Below are positions 47,606 to 56,161 of a stretch of 64,000 nt of DNA, piece after piece. The number at the start of each line of letters is the position of its first letter. The stretch's first letter is position 1. Both the position numbers and the translations under genes were made by a program. Under the pieces are notes generated by a model that was not told the DNA's origin, did not search any database, and saw only the letters and a program-made list of their open reading frames with translations. This DNA comes from Verrucomicrobiota bacterium (GTDB taxonomy: Bacteria; Chlamydiota; Chlamydiia; Chlamydiales; Rhabdochlamydiaceae), in contig JAFEGJ010000002.1 in the NCBI GenBank assembly GCA_018240015.1, positions 619-64,618 of the forward strand. The letters run 5' to 3'.

Positions 47606-48304
47606 TTAATTATATATCAAGAGGGAAAGTTGGGATAAAGCGCAGAGGGCGGCGGTTTCGGCTCTTAGAGTGTTGTCATGTAATTTAACGCCCTGAGCCT
47701 GAAGGGATTGTTGAAGAAAATTTATTTCCTCTGGCGAAAGCCCTTTTTCTGGCCCAACGACGAAAATACAGGGCGAAGAGGGCTTTGAGAGAAGGGGAGC
47801 CGAAGGAGAGAGGGAGCCAAAAAGCAGAGCACCTTTGGGCTTTGTCCAGGTCTGAAGAGGTTTTTTCAGTTCAATTTTGGGCAAGAAGGGCCTCCCGCTT
47901 TGTTTAAGGGCGGAAATAGTGATATGCTCCAGCCTTTTCAGTTGATTCTCGGAAAGGCTATTTTTTTCGCTGCGATCTCCGGGAAAAAGCCAAAAAGCGG
48001 TTGCTCCAAGTTCCGTCCCTTTTTCTACTATCCATTCGAGGTTAGACGGTTTGGTCAGAGCCTGGGCCAGAATCAGCTCATATGATGGTGGAGACACCAA
48101 TTGGTGGGAAATGATTTTTAGCTCGGCGCTGTTTTTTGACATGCTTTGAACAAGGGCCTTTGCGATTTCACCTTCGCCATTGACGATTTCAATTTCCTCC
48201 GAGGGCCTAATGCGCATGACACTGAGATGGTGATACTCATCACCCTCTAAAACAATCGCGGAGACTTTCAGCGAATGCGGGTAAAAAAATCTATCGACGG
48301 GCAT
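47606..48304 (-). CDS. rsmE: 16S rRNA (uracil1498-N3)-methyltransferase RsmE
   Basis: RsmE methylates N3 of U1498 in 16S rRNA using S-adenosylmethionine. The 232-residue protein has the N-terminal PUA-like domain (RFFYPHSLKVSAIVLEGDEY, HHLSVMRIRPSEEI) and the SPOUT knot: LILAQALTKPSNLEWIVEKG, FVVGPEKGLSPEEINFL and the closing LRAETAALCALSQL. Length is standard. It is divergent from ltrA; the whole space between the two is a palindrome. Confidence 0.94.
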   Translation of the reverse strand: MPVDRFFYPHSLKVSAIVLEGDEYHHLSVMRIRPSEEIEIVNGEGEIAKALVQSMSKNSAELKIISHQLVSPPSYELILAQALTKPSNLEWIVEKGTELGATAFWLFPGDRSEKNSLSENQLKRLEHITISALKQSGRPFLPKIELKKPLQTWTKPKGALLFGSLSPSAPLLSKPSSPCIFVVGPEKGLSPEEINFLQQSLQAQGVKLHDNTLRAETAALCALSQLSLLIYN

Positions 48305-48312
48305 AATGACAT

Positions 48313-48480
48313 TAACCTCGTTTATGGGTTTATTTGTGTATGAAACTCAAGAAAATTTCGAGCATTTTTTTGTTCTTTGGAGCCGAAGGCAATATCGGAA
48401 CGAGCATCTTGCCGAGGCGAAAAGTCAAAAAAATGCCGAAAGAACTTGAGTTTCTGCAAATAAACCCATAAATGAGGTTA
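48313..48480. repeat. 168-bp palindrome filling the rsmE-ltrA divergent region
   Basis: TAACCTCGTTTATGGGTTTA at the left end pairs with the right end (TAAACCCATAAATGAGGTTA) with one mismatch, and the pairing continues inward through gaaactcaag/cttgagtttc and gcattttttt/aaaaaaatgc. The arms cover most of the element. Because GAGGTTA occurs near both borders in outward orientation, the element supplies a GAGG ribosome-binding-like sequence 7 bases before ltrA and a less well placed one before rsmE. A MITE-like insertion that became the divergent promoter region is the likely reading. Confidence 0.78.
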
Positions 48481-48482
48481 GT

Positions 48483-49646
48483 ATGCCTGAGAAAACGTTA
48501 TGGCAAAAGCCAAGACTGCATGAAAACCCTCATCATCATCGCAAGGTAAGCTGGTTGGAGCTATTTTTTGATCTCGTTTTTGTGGTGGTCATCTCGGAGC
48601 TTGTGCATGTGTTGTCGACGAGTCCGACTTTAGAAGTTATCGGCAACTATCTTTTTCTCTTCATTCCTGCCTGGTGGATATGGCTAGGGGCGACGTATTA
48701 CAACGAGCGATTTGAGACAGATGGTCTTGAAAATAGAGTTTTCACTTTTTTGCTGATGCTTCCGATTGCGGGTCTTGCGATTTTTACGCATGAAATTTCA
48801 TCCATTGGCTACGGCCTTTGCTATATGCTGGCAAGGATTCTGCTCGTGTTGATGTGGGCCCGGGCTGCAGTGCATGAAAAAAGATTTCGGCCGGTCGGTC
48901 AAATTTTGATCATGGGATTTGGGATTTCTATCGCGTTATTTTTTGTTTCGCTATGGCTTGATCCTCCTTATCGATTTTTTCTGTGGATTTTGGCTCTTTG
49001 CACGGATCTGGTGACGCCTCTTTTTACGCTCAAGCGGCAAAGAACGCTTCTGAATTTTTCCATGGCAAAACTTCCTGAGCGCATAGGTCTTTTTGTACTC
49101 ATCGTCATGGGCGAGACGTTGGTAGGAGTGATCCGCGGTGTCGCGAGGCACCACCATTTTTCGTTAAAAATTGTCTCGGAAGGCATCGTTGGGGTCGCCA
49201 TCAGCTTTGCCTTGTGGTGGATCTATTTTGACTTTGTCGCTGAAAGGCAGCCGAAAAATACCCACCGGGCGATTTTTATGTGGGATTATCTCCATTTGAT
49301 TTTTGTGATGGCCATCGGTGCTGTGGGAGCGTCCTTGCTTCATATTCTCACTTCAAAGCATCATATCCCCACAGATAGCACCCGTTTTCTGATGGTGTCT
49401 GCTTTAGCGGTGAGTTTAGTCGTCATCGGGTTCATTGAGAAGTTTTTGGAAAAAGACACCTGCGAGATGAAAATCAAATATCTATCAGCGCTCCTGCTCA
49501 TCGCACTGGGGATCTGGGGCCATGGGATTCATTCGCTGTATCTGCTGATCGCTGCACTGGGTGTTTTGCTCTTGCCTATTTTAAATAGTTTAAGAGCTCG
49601 TCGATACTCTGATAATGCAGAACCTCAAGAGCGCTCAGGCGCTTAA
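48483..49646 (+). CDS. Low temperature requirement A (LtrA) family membrane protein
   Basis: The 387-residue protein has the LtrA hallmark near the N-terminus, HRKVSWLELFFDLVFVVVIS, and about ten to eleven hydrophobic segments (LFLFIPAWWIWLGATYYNER, FGISIALFFVSLWLD, LFVLIVMGETLVGVIRGVA, GIVGVAISFALWWIYFDFVA, and others). LtrA proteins are polytopic inner-membrane proteins whose biochemical role is unknown. The C-terminus is short and charged. Its last 71 bases overlap the end of the convergent acyltransferase gene. The nearest ribosome-binding-like sequence lies in the border of the upstream palindrome. Confidence 0.88.
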   Translation: MPEKTLWQKPRLHENPHHHRKVSWLELFFDLVFVVVISELVHVLSTSPTLEVIGNYLFLFIPAWWIWLGATYYNERFETDGLENRVFTFLLMLPIAGLAIFTHEISSIGYGLCYMLARILLVLMWARAAVHEKRFRPVGQILIMGFGISIALFFVSLWLDPPYRFFLWILALCTDLVTPLFTLKRQRTLLNFSMAKLPERIGLFVLIVMGETLVGVIRGVARHHHFSLKIVSEGIVGVAISFALWWIYFDFVAERQPKNTHRAIFMWDYLHLIFVMAIGAVGASLLHILTSKHHIPTDSTRFLMVSALAVSLVVIGFIEKFLEKDTCEMKIKYLSALLLIALGIWGHGIHSLYLLIAALGVLLLPILNSLRARRYSDNAEPQERSGA

Positions 49647-50754
49647 AATGCTTGTCGATGTTTCTGTTCTCGGTAAAATTCAATACCAGTTTGAACCGGT
49701 AGTCACGGATATACATCTCTTGCGGTGTCGAATAGGGGATGATTTCGATGTCGAAAGAAGGAGGACAAAGCTCTCTGGGGCAAAGAGCGGCCAAGCATTC
49801 ACTGGGGTATAATTCTCTGAGACGCGGTAATTGTTCGATAAGTCCTGGATAGGGAGGAAGTATGCATAGAACGGCGTCATGGCGCAGTTTTTTGGGGATT
49901 CTTCCAGGAAGCTGTTGTTTGAATCGATTGTGAACCCATAGCCACTCTTCGGGGTGCTTTTCGACGCTTTTTTCAAAGAGATGGAGCACTTCGCGCATGA
50001 GATTTTCGGGGGTTTTGTCTTCCGGAAGAATTGGATCACTGTATAGGATGATGTAACTTCCCTTCGTGCGATGGATCGTGGCGACAAAAATGGGGCATCC
50101 GGTCCGCGCCGATAAAAGTGCTGGTAGGGGAGAGGTCCACGCCATGCGGCCGAGGAACGGGCACGAAAAGCCGGAATTGGGCATGCCTTGGTCTCCGACG
50201 ATCCCGACAAAGGTGTCGGATCTTAGCGCCCGCAGACACTCTTTGAGGGCATTTTGCGGAGGGATTATTTTTCCGCCAAACTTTTCCCGCAGGCGTGTCA
50301 CGAAGCGGTAGAGCCATGGATTTTTGATGGGCCGGCCGATGGCGACGCCCTTCATGCGCGTAGTTCCCTCGAGAAAGAGGAGCTCCCAGTTAGCTTGATG
50401 ACCGACGAAAAAAATGACACCTTTGCCTGTTTTTTTCAGGATCTCTTCGGCTACTTCGGGATTTTTGCAGGTGGCGATGCGGTGGATGTTTTTTTCAAAG
50501 TAGAGCTTGGGATATTCCATCGCGGTGATGAGGAGACTCATGAGCGAGGCTTTGGCTAGACGCACAATTTCATCCGGAGAAAGATGCAGAGAAGTGGCGA
50601 GTGCGAGATTGGAGAGGGCCCGTTTGCGGTATTTCGGATACAAATAATAGACCAAAAGACCCAGAGGTTTTCCGAGAGCATGGATGGCTTTATACGGCAA
50701 AAAGCAAAGCGGCAGTGTAAACAAGCGAAAGAGGAGGTAATTTATGAAGTGCAT
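49576..50754 (-). CDS. Lipid A biosynthesis acyltransferase (LpxL/HtrB family)
   Basis: These enzymes add secondary acyl chains to Kdo-lipid A at the cytoplasmic face of the inner membrane. The 392-residue protein has an N-terminal anchor (LFRLFTLPLCFLPYKAI), the acyltransferase motif FFVGHQANWELLFLEGT (His plus Glu four residues later, as in LpxL), AIGRPIKNPWLYRF, and SDTFVGIVGDQGMPNSG with the conserved GDQG. The C-terminal ~100 residues exceed the usual LpxL length and may be a second domain. It is last in a cdaA-cdaR-glycosyltransferase-acyltransferase unit; in Chlamydia htrB follows the cdaR gene directly (recalled CT010-CT012). The C-terminus overlaps ltrA by 71 bases. Confidence 0.88.
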   Translation of the reverse strand: MHFINYLLFRLFTLPLCFLPYKAIHALGKPLGLLVYYLYPKYRKRALSNLALATSLHLSPDEIVRLAKASLMSLLITAMEYPKLYFEKNIHRIATCKNPEVAEEILKKTGKGVIFFVGHQANWELLFLEGTTRMKGVAIGRPIKNPWLYRFVTRLREKFGGKIIPPQNALKECLRALRSDTFVGIVGDQGMPNSGFSCPFLGRMAWTSPLPALLSARTGCPIFVATIHRTKGSYIILYSDPILPEDKTPENLMREVLHLFEKSVEKHPEEWLWVHNRFKQQLPGRIPKKLRHDAVLCILPPYPGLIEQLPRLRELYPSECLAALCPRELCPPSFDIEIIPYSTPQEMYIRDYRFKLVLNFTENRNIDKHFKRLSALEVLHYQSIDELLNYLK

Positions 50755-51782
50755 AGGTCGCAGAGTTTAGCAAGTTGATGGGAAAAGTCGAGATGCTGGA
50801 CTGTGGACCGAATGGCCACCGATCGCTCCCAGGTTTTGGGACGTTTCATGGCAAGCGAAAGCGCAGAGGAAAGGTCCTTATTTTCGGAAATGATGCCGGT
50901 TTCTTCAGTCAGAACTTCTTTGCCGCCGTTGCGCGGCGATGTGATCACAAAAAGACCCATGGCGAGCGCTTCGACGGTCACATTCGCGAAAGGGTCATAG
51001 AGGGAAGGGATGACGAGTGCGTCAGCTTGTTGATAGTAGGGAAGGGGATTTGTGTGTCCGACAAACGTCACGGGCAGGCCTTTTTTTTGCGCAAGAGAAG
51101 CAAAATAGCTTTGTTTTTTGTCCGAGCCGACGACGGTGAGATGATAGTCATCTCTATTGAGGTGGGAGAGCGCCTCGAGTAAGTGGTGAAGCCCTTTGCG
51201 CTCAAAATTGTGGCCGACGAACAAGAATTCAAAGCGGGAAGTTTTGCCACGTTTTTCGGGCCACGCGGCAAAGTCAGAGGCCATCTCGCTGAACTGCACA
51301 CCGTTGTGGAGTACGGCAATTTTCTTGCGATCGAAATTATAGTAGGAAACAAATTCATCGCCAACCATGGCTGAATTGACGATCACTTTTTTAAGGCTGG
51401 AGTCCTGCAGAGAGCATTTTTCGATATCGAGAATTTCTCTATGAAAGGGGCTTAGAGTAAAAGAAAGGCCTCTCCACAATCCTTCTTCTTGTCTGCGATA
51501 ATCTAAATACGCGGCATGTACGCCGCTGCCCGCACGGATATGCGTTTGATGGCGGCACCGATCCATGCCGAGGACGACATCTTGTGGATTTGTCTGAATA
51601 AACTCTGCGCAGTAAGCATCAAACTCTTTGAGTTTACCCGTGCGCGTAAAACTGTGTAACTTAGGAGGAGTGACTAGGGTAACCTGGTGATGACGCTCAA
51701 CAAATGCATCGATGATGCGCCTTACATGTTTTTCGACGCCGCCGGCGCGTTGGGCCTCGCGTTTGAGTAATGCAATCTTCAT
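50742..51782 (-). CDS. Family 4 glycosyltransferase, WaaG-like
   Basis: The 346-residue GT-B enzyme begins MKIALLKREAQRAGGVEKHV, with the GG(V)E loop at the nucleotide-sugar site, and includes FEFLFVGHNFERKGLHHLLE, YHLTVVGSDKKQ and ALVIPSLYDPFANVTVEALA, which holds the conserved E-x7-E-like donor-binding pair. It resembles lipopolysaccharide core glucosyltransferases such as WaaG. It overlaps cdaR by 4 bases and the acyltransferase gene by 13, so it is translated as part of that unit. Because the neighbour acylates lipid A, a role in lipopolysaccharide core is likely. Chlamydia itself has a very short core and, as I recall, no gene here. Confidence 0.86.
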   Translation of the reverse strand: MKIALLKREAQRAGGVEKHVRRIIDAFVERHHQVTLVTPPKLHSFTRTGKLKEFDAYCAEFIQTNPQDVVLGMDRCRHQTHIRAGSGVHAAYLDYRRQEEGLWRGLSFTLSPFHREILDIEKCSLQDSSLKKVIVNSAMVGDEFVSYYNFDRKKIAVLHNGVQFSEMASDFAAWPEKRGKTSRFEFLFVGHNFERKGLHHLLEALSHLNRDDYHLTVVGSDKKQSYFASLAQKKGLPVTFVGHTNPLPYYQQADALVIPSLYDPFANVTVEALAMGLFVITSPRNGGKEVLTEETGIISENKDLSSALSLAMKRPKTWERSVAIRSTVQHLDFSHQLAKLCDLCTS

Positions 51783-53014
51783 CGCTCTTCTACGCGGACT
51801 GCGTTTCCTTCTAGCTCGATTTTGAGGTCAAGGGGAGCTTCGGCATCTCGGTAGAGGAGAAGATGGCTGAGATATTTTCGGAATCTTCCTCGTAAATACT
51901 CTTCTTTTTTGCTCGTTGTCATTTGATCGAGCGAGGAAGGCGTTGTATCGGACATAAAGAGCTGCACGTACTTATCTTCTAAAGCGCGAGGATGCACAGC
52001 ATCGAGACTCCACTCTAAGTACCGCTGCTTACTTTTTGGGGCCATTAGGACGGTGATTTGGAAAGCATCTTGCACAACTTGCAAGAATAATTGGCTGACG
52101 CCTTTGACATAGAGATCTTTGGTGATCATCGAAAGACCGTGGATGTGCTGAATGATACCGCCGAAAATCATCGAATACGTCTCGGGGTTCATCGTTAGAC
52201 TGTAATCGGGTGGAAAATAGAGGTGGATCGGAATCGGTTTGGTCAGTGAAAGCAGGCCTGAGTGGATGAAATCGATCCTTAGCAAGCTGGCTTGAGGATC
52301 GTCGATCTCGATTGGACGCTCAGAAATCCCGGGAACTGAAATCTTTTTCCAAGCATCGGGAACCAGGAAAGAGATTTCATCCGACGGGCCTTCCTGCTTG
52401 ATATTTTCAAAGTCATCTTTGGAAAGCTTGTCCAAATCAAAGGTTAAGGTCAGCCCTTTGGCTTTGAGTTGTTCAATGACCTTTTTAGGGCCACTGAGCG
52501 TTAAATAGAGATGAGAGGGCCATACGTCCAAATATTGGTAATTGGGAGGTGTTTGACCTTTTGGAGCTGTAATCGTGATGGGGATTTTTTCCGTCAGGAG
52601 TCTTGTAAACTGTAATGAGAGATGGCAGGGAGCGATGTGGTCAATCGCTTCAGAAATGACCAGCGCCGAAGGGTTGAGGGAGTTCAGATGTTTTTTTGTT
52701 ACGGTGGCTGTCCATAGTCCCGATTTATCGGTCGCATCTAAAAGAATTTCCACATCATTGGAAGAGATATTCTCGATACTCGTTTTCTTGCCCTCGATCG
52801 TCAATGAGACTCTTTGGGACAAAAGTCCGGACGGTTCAATGCCTTCGATGGTAAGGCCTGCGGGAATGTTCACAATGCGAATGGCGACATTCTCAAGAGA
52901 CCGACTCGTCGTCAGCGAATGATGCACGATGAGCCAAACCAAAATGGCCGATACAAGCGCCATGGTTTTACGCTGCCAGTGTCCAAGGAATAGATTTTTT
53001 AGAAAAGTGATCAT
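51779..53014 (-). CDS. cdaR: YbbR-domain regulator CdaR of diadenylate cyclase
   Basis: CdaR binds and controls the membrane diadenylate cyclase CdaA. The 411-residue protein has one N-terminal membrane span (KTMALVSAILVWLIVHHSLT, residues about 17-36) and then a series of YbbR-like beta domains (NVAIRIVNIPAGLTIEG, QRVSLTIEGKKTSIENISSN, HLYLTLSGPKKVIEQLKAKG). The start at 53014 overlaps cdaA by 4 bases, which couples the two. The C-terminus is charged. It corresponds to the hypothetical gene between htrB and ybbP in Chlamydia (recalled). Confidence 0.85.
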   Translation of the reverse strand: MITFLKNLFLGHWQRKTMALVSAILVWLIVHHSLTTSRSLENVAIRIVNIPAGLTIEGIEPSGLLSQRVSLTIEGKKTSIENISSNDVEILLDATDKSGLWTATVTKKHLNSLNPSALVISEAIDHIAPCHLSLQFTRLLTEKIPITITAPKGQTPPNYQYLDVWPSHLYLTLSGPKKVIEQLKAKGLTLTFDLDKLSKDDFENIKQEGPSDEISFLVPDAWKKISVPGISERPIEIDDPQASLLRIDFIHSGLLSLTKPIPIHLYFPPDYSLTMNPETYSMIFGGIIQHIHGLSMITKDLYVKGVSQLFLQVVQDAFQITVLMAPKSKQRYLEWSLDAVHPRALEDKYVQLFMSDTTPSSLDQMTTSKKEEYLRGRFRKYLSHLLLYRDAEAPLDLKIELEGNAVRVEER

Positions 53015-53814
53015 GCTTTAGTTCTCAACCATTGGCGTAAGTTTAGCTGGAACTTAAAGGCAGGCTCGTCGGGAGCCGTGAAAATACTGCGGATGATCCC
53101 TTTGAATCTATCGGGTTTAATTCCGCTGGTGATCACTCCATCCCTGGCTAGCGAAACCTTTCCTGTTCCTTCGGAAATCACGATGATGAGCGCATCATGG
53201 GTTTGTGAGATCCCAAGAGCCGCCCTATGGCGTGTGCCCATCGATTTACTAGCATCGGATAACTCTTCAGCCAAAGGAAGGATAACAGATGCTGCGACGA
53301 TGATTTCTTCCCGCAGAATGACAGCTCCATCATGCAGTGGTGTCGATGGAGCGAAAATAGATTCCAGTAGCTCAGAGGAGAATTGAGCATTCATGAGGAT
53401 CGCTTTTTGGGCAAAGTCGTCGAGCTTATCTTCGTGTTCTAATACGATAAGAGCGCCGACTCTTTTTTCCGCCAAACGATAAACAGAAGACGTGAGCTGA
53501 TCTAAAAATTTGTCGTAGTTGGACATTTCTTTAAACCGTTTGCCTTTCCAGCTCATCTTATACAGTGCCAGACGCAGCTCAGGGTGGAAAATAATAAGTG
53601 CAGCAATGGTGGCAACACTCGCGACGTTTTTCATGATCGTGTTCAGAACAGGCAGGCCGAGCAGAAATGTCACAGCAAAAATGAACAAAAAGGCAAGCGC
53701 TCCGATGATGAGATCCATGGAGCGGGTGTTCCAAAAAAAAGACAAAACGTAATTCAAACCAATGGCTAGAATCGCAATTTCTAAGAAGGGGATGATAGTT
53801 TGCCAAAGGCTCAT
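53011..53814 (-). CDS. cdaA: Diadenylate cyclase CdaA (c-di-AMP synthase)
   Basis: CdaA joins two ATP to make the second messenger c-di-AMP. The 267-residue protein has three N-terminal membrane helices (residues about 7-85) and the DisA_N/DAC domain with both active-site motifs, TPLHDGAVILREE and GTRHRAALGISQ. These residues are intact, so the enzyme should be active. In Chlamydia c-di-AMP made by the orthologue (recalled CT012) is sensed by host STING. It is the first gene of a four-gene unit with cdaR, a glycosyltransferase and a lipid A acyltransferase. Confidence 0.95.
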   Translation of the reverse strand: MSLWQTIIPFLEIAILAIGLNYVLSFFWNTRSMDLIIGALAFLFIFAVTFLLGLPVLNTIMKNVASVATIAALIIFHPELRLALYKMSWKGKRFKEMSNYDKFLDQLTSSVYRLAEKRVGALIVLEHEDKLDDFAQKAILMNAQFSSELLESIFAPSTPLHDGAVILREEIIVAASVILPLAEELSDASKSMGTRHRAALGISQTHDALIIVISEGTGKVSLARDGVITSGIKPDRFKGIIRSIFTAPDEPAFKFQLNLRQWLRTKA

Positions 53815-54035
53815 AAAAACCTGAATGAAATAAATGTCATGATCTCACAAAATTGCCTTCTCTTCAATCGAAAAATGAATCAAAAGCAGATCTTTCTTAA
53901 TATGTTCAAAAGAGAATGGAAATGCGAATCTTGCTTTAATGTCTAAGATTTTGCATGTTAATAGGGGATCGCACCACTGCCAATCCTAATTTTAAGTGCC
54001 TGGCCCTTAGAGATTGAGTTTACATAGGAGGATGA

Positions 54036-54521
54036 ATGAAAGCGAAGAGGCAACGTGTTTTGGCTCTTTTTCTATTTTTTCTCTTGGTTTTTTCGGTAGC
54101 CTACCTAGGTAGCTTGTTTACGCAAACATCTGTACAATCTTGGTATCTAGCTTTGCAAAAAGCTTCATGGAATCCTCCCGCTTGGGTTTTTGCTCCTGTT
54201 TGGATTGTGTTGTATGGAATTATTGCTTATGCAGGATGGCTGGTCTATATTAAAGATTATTCCTATCAAAGAACGCGAGCTTTGAGGGTTTTTGTTTTAC
54301 AATTGTTAATGAATCTATTGTGGTCATTTTTGTTTTTTTATCTTCGCAGTCCTATCGCAGCATTCTTTGACATCTTGGTGTTAGTGATTTTCATTATTTG
54401 GATGATATATTCTTTTTGGCCTATTTCGCGAAAAGCTGCTCTTTTGCTGATACCTTATTTGCTTTGGGTGATTTATGCTGCTACCCTTAATGCGGCAATT
54501 TGTTTTATGAACAAAATTTAG
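54036..54521 (+). CDS. tspO: TspO/MBR family tryptophan-rich sensory protein
   Basis: TspO proteins are five-helix membrane proteins that bind porphyrins and related ligands. The 161-residue product shows YLGSLFTQTSVQSWYLALQK, ASWNPPAWVFAPVWIVLYGI (the family's WxPP-x-F-x-P-x-W signature), AGWLVY, and the late NLLWSFLFFYLRSPIAAFFD and YLLWVIYAATLNAAI with a conserved W and N. An AGGAGGATGA ribosome binding site precedes the ATG. It stands alone, A+T-rich, next to a palindromic element, suggesting later acquisition. Confidence 0.93.
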   Translation: MKAKRQRVLALFLFFLLVFSVAYLGSLFTQTSVQSWYLALQKASWNPPAWVFAPVWIVLYGIIAYAGWLVYIKDYSYQRTRALRVFVLQLLMNLLWSFLFFYLRSPIAAFFDILVLVIFIIWMIYSFWPISRKAALLLIPYLLWVIYAATLNAAICFMNKI

Positions 54522-54640
54522 TTCCGGAAAATTCATAGGATAGACACTTTGTGTCAGCAAAGTAATCAGGATGCGGTGCAAGAGCCTTCCAACCACAAAT
54601 GTATCCTGCCATCCTGTCTTCAATCGATAAACTCACTTAA

Positions 54641-54805
54641 AGGAAGCTCTGGGAAATTCATTCGTCGAGTCTTTTTGCGAATTTCTTTGGCAAGCTCGTT
54701 TTTTCGAACTCGCTAACTTATAGCAAGTTAGCTGCGTTCTCCAAAAACTTCGCCTGCCAAAAATTCGCTAAAAATCCTCAACAAAGCAGTTTCCCAGAGC
54801 TTCCT
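54641..54805. repeat. 165-bp palindrome between tspO and the TolC-like gene
   Basis: AGGAAGCTCTGGGAAA at the left border is matched by TTTCCCAGAGCTTCCT at the right border (15-16 exact bases). Pairing continues imperfectly through gcgaattt/aaattcgc and ttggca/tgccaa to a central hairpin, gctaacttatagcaagttagc, near 54722. The neighbours converge here, so the structure could also serve as a two-way terminator, but it is far longer than a terminator and has mismatches spread along the arms as decayed elements do. The remaining bases 54522-54640 hold nothing I can recognise. Confidence 0.75.
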
Positions 54806-54829
54806 AAAAATGTAAGTTAAAGATACAGC

Positions 54830-56161
54830 CTATAGCCCGAGTTCACCACCGGAGTCGTGCAGAAGTTGGAAATAGTCCTGTAGGAGTAAATATGTAGCTC
54901 CATCGACTTGTCTCTCAGCTTCGGCATAAGATCGCATAGAATCGCGGTAGATCATAGAAGAGATGGATCCCGACTGGAGGCGGATCTTAGCCTCTTCTTT
55001 GGCTTCCTTTGCAAGTTCTAATCCTTTTTTTGCGCTGATGTAGGCAAAGATGTCTTCTTCGATCGCGTAAATTTGCCGGCGTATTTTCACAATGGTCGAT
55101 TCTCGCTCCTGCTCGAGCCCCATGAGCGCGGCAGTTTTAACATGTCCCACTTCCCGAATGGCCAGCTCTCTTTTGAAACTATCGAAGATATTCCATGTGA
55201 GTTGAACCCCGCCCGAGGCATTGTATTGCTGTTTGAAGTACTCACCATTTGTGGGGGTGTAGTAGCCATAGTCGAAGAAAGCTCCGATCGTGGGAAGATA
55301 TTGTCCTTTGCGATTTTGTGTTTCAGCATCGGCGGCCTGGACAAAGATGTCGGCTTTTTTGATCTCGGGTTTAGCGCTTAAGGCCCTGGCTATCCAGCTT
55401 TGGATCTCGGGCTCTGAATAAAGAGCTCTTGCATCCGGATTTCCTTCCGCTTTGGCGATTTTTGGCTGAAGATCTGCATAGGGCTCAAGAGAAATCTCTT
55501 GGTCTTTGACTTCAACATCTAGCTGCTCTTCTGCAGGGACACCGAGCACGAGAAGAAGTCCCATCTTGGCCGTTTTTAACTCAGAAAGAAGCGTGTGGTA
55601 CATCGAGTTGGCTTGAGCTAAAGCGACTTGGTTTTGATTCACGTCAAAATTCGTCGCTCTTCCGGACTCCAACCTTCGTTCTTGATCTTTGACCGCCAGT
55701 TCAAGATCTTGCATGACTATTTTTTGAACCGCGAGCGATCTCTCTTTCAAAATAACGGCAAAATAAGAAAGCCGCACATCGAGGAGTGTGTCATTCACAG
55801 CGCGTGTGCGCTCGGCTTCGATTCCTAGTGCTGCGAGTTTAGCTGTCCTTATGCCAAAAAGGAGTTCGGGAGAGAAAATTGGCTGATTGACCTGGATTTG
55901 ATTGACGAAGAGATTGGTTTCATGCCGGAAAGGTTTGATGCGGATAGGCTTTTGCAGTTTGGCATACATCGATCCGAAGGAAAAATTCGGCAGCCAGGAG
56001 ACAATCGCTTGCATTTTCTTGGCATCGTATTGCCCCACACTTTCATCGGCGATGCGGATTTCTTTGTTTTGAGAAAGTGCCATTTTTTCTGCCTCTGGCA
56101 GAGACACCATCAGTTCGTTAGCGGCAAGCGTAATAGAGCAAAGAAACAGTAAATATTTCAT
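54830..56161 (-). CDS. TolC-family outer membrane efflux protein
   Basis: TolC proteins are trimeric channels through the outer membrane and periplasm, used with efflux pumps or type I secretion systems. The start chosen is the ATG at 56161 (MKYLLFLCSITLAANE, a signal peptide), which overlaps the upstream stop by 4 bases; a further-upstream start is not needed. The 443-residue protein is largely helical with the repeated half-domain pattern: LPEAEKMALSQNKEIRIADE, RATNFDVNQNQVALAQANSM, then GGVQLTWNIFDSFKRELAIR and SSMIYRDSMRSYAEAERQV. No pump or membrane fusion protein is adjacent. The specific substrate is not indicated. Confidence 0.87.
   Translation of the reverse strand: MKYLLFLCSITLAANELMVSLPEAEKMALSQNKEIRIADESVGQYDAKKMQAIVSWLPNFSFGSMYAKLQKPIRIKPFRHETNLFVNQIQVNQPIFSPELLFGIRTAKLAALGIEAERTRAVNDTLLDVRLSYFAVILKERSLAVQKIVMQDLELAVKDQERRLESGRATNFDVNQNQVALAQANSMYHTLLSELKTAKMGLLLVLGVPAEEQLDVEVKDQEISLEPYADLQPKIAKAEGNPDARALYSEPEIQSWIARALSAKPEIKKADIFVQAADAETQNRKGQYLPTIGAFFDYGYYTPTNGEYFKQQYNASGGVQLTWNIFDSFKRELAIREVGHVKTAALMGLEQERESTIVKIRRQIYAIEEDIFAYISAKKGLELAKEAKEEAKIRLQSGSISSMIYRDSMRSYAEAERQVDGATYLLLQDYFQLLHDSGGELGL

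Noticed and set aside
49576-49646. Frameshift or misassembly at the ltrA-acyltransferase junction
   Set aside because: The two genes converge and simply overlap by 71 bases; both C-termini read normally, so no error needs to be assumed.
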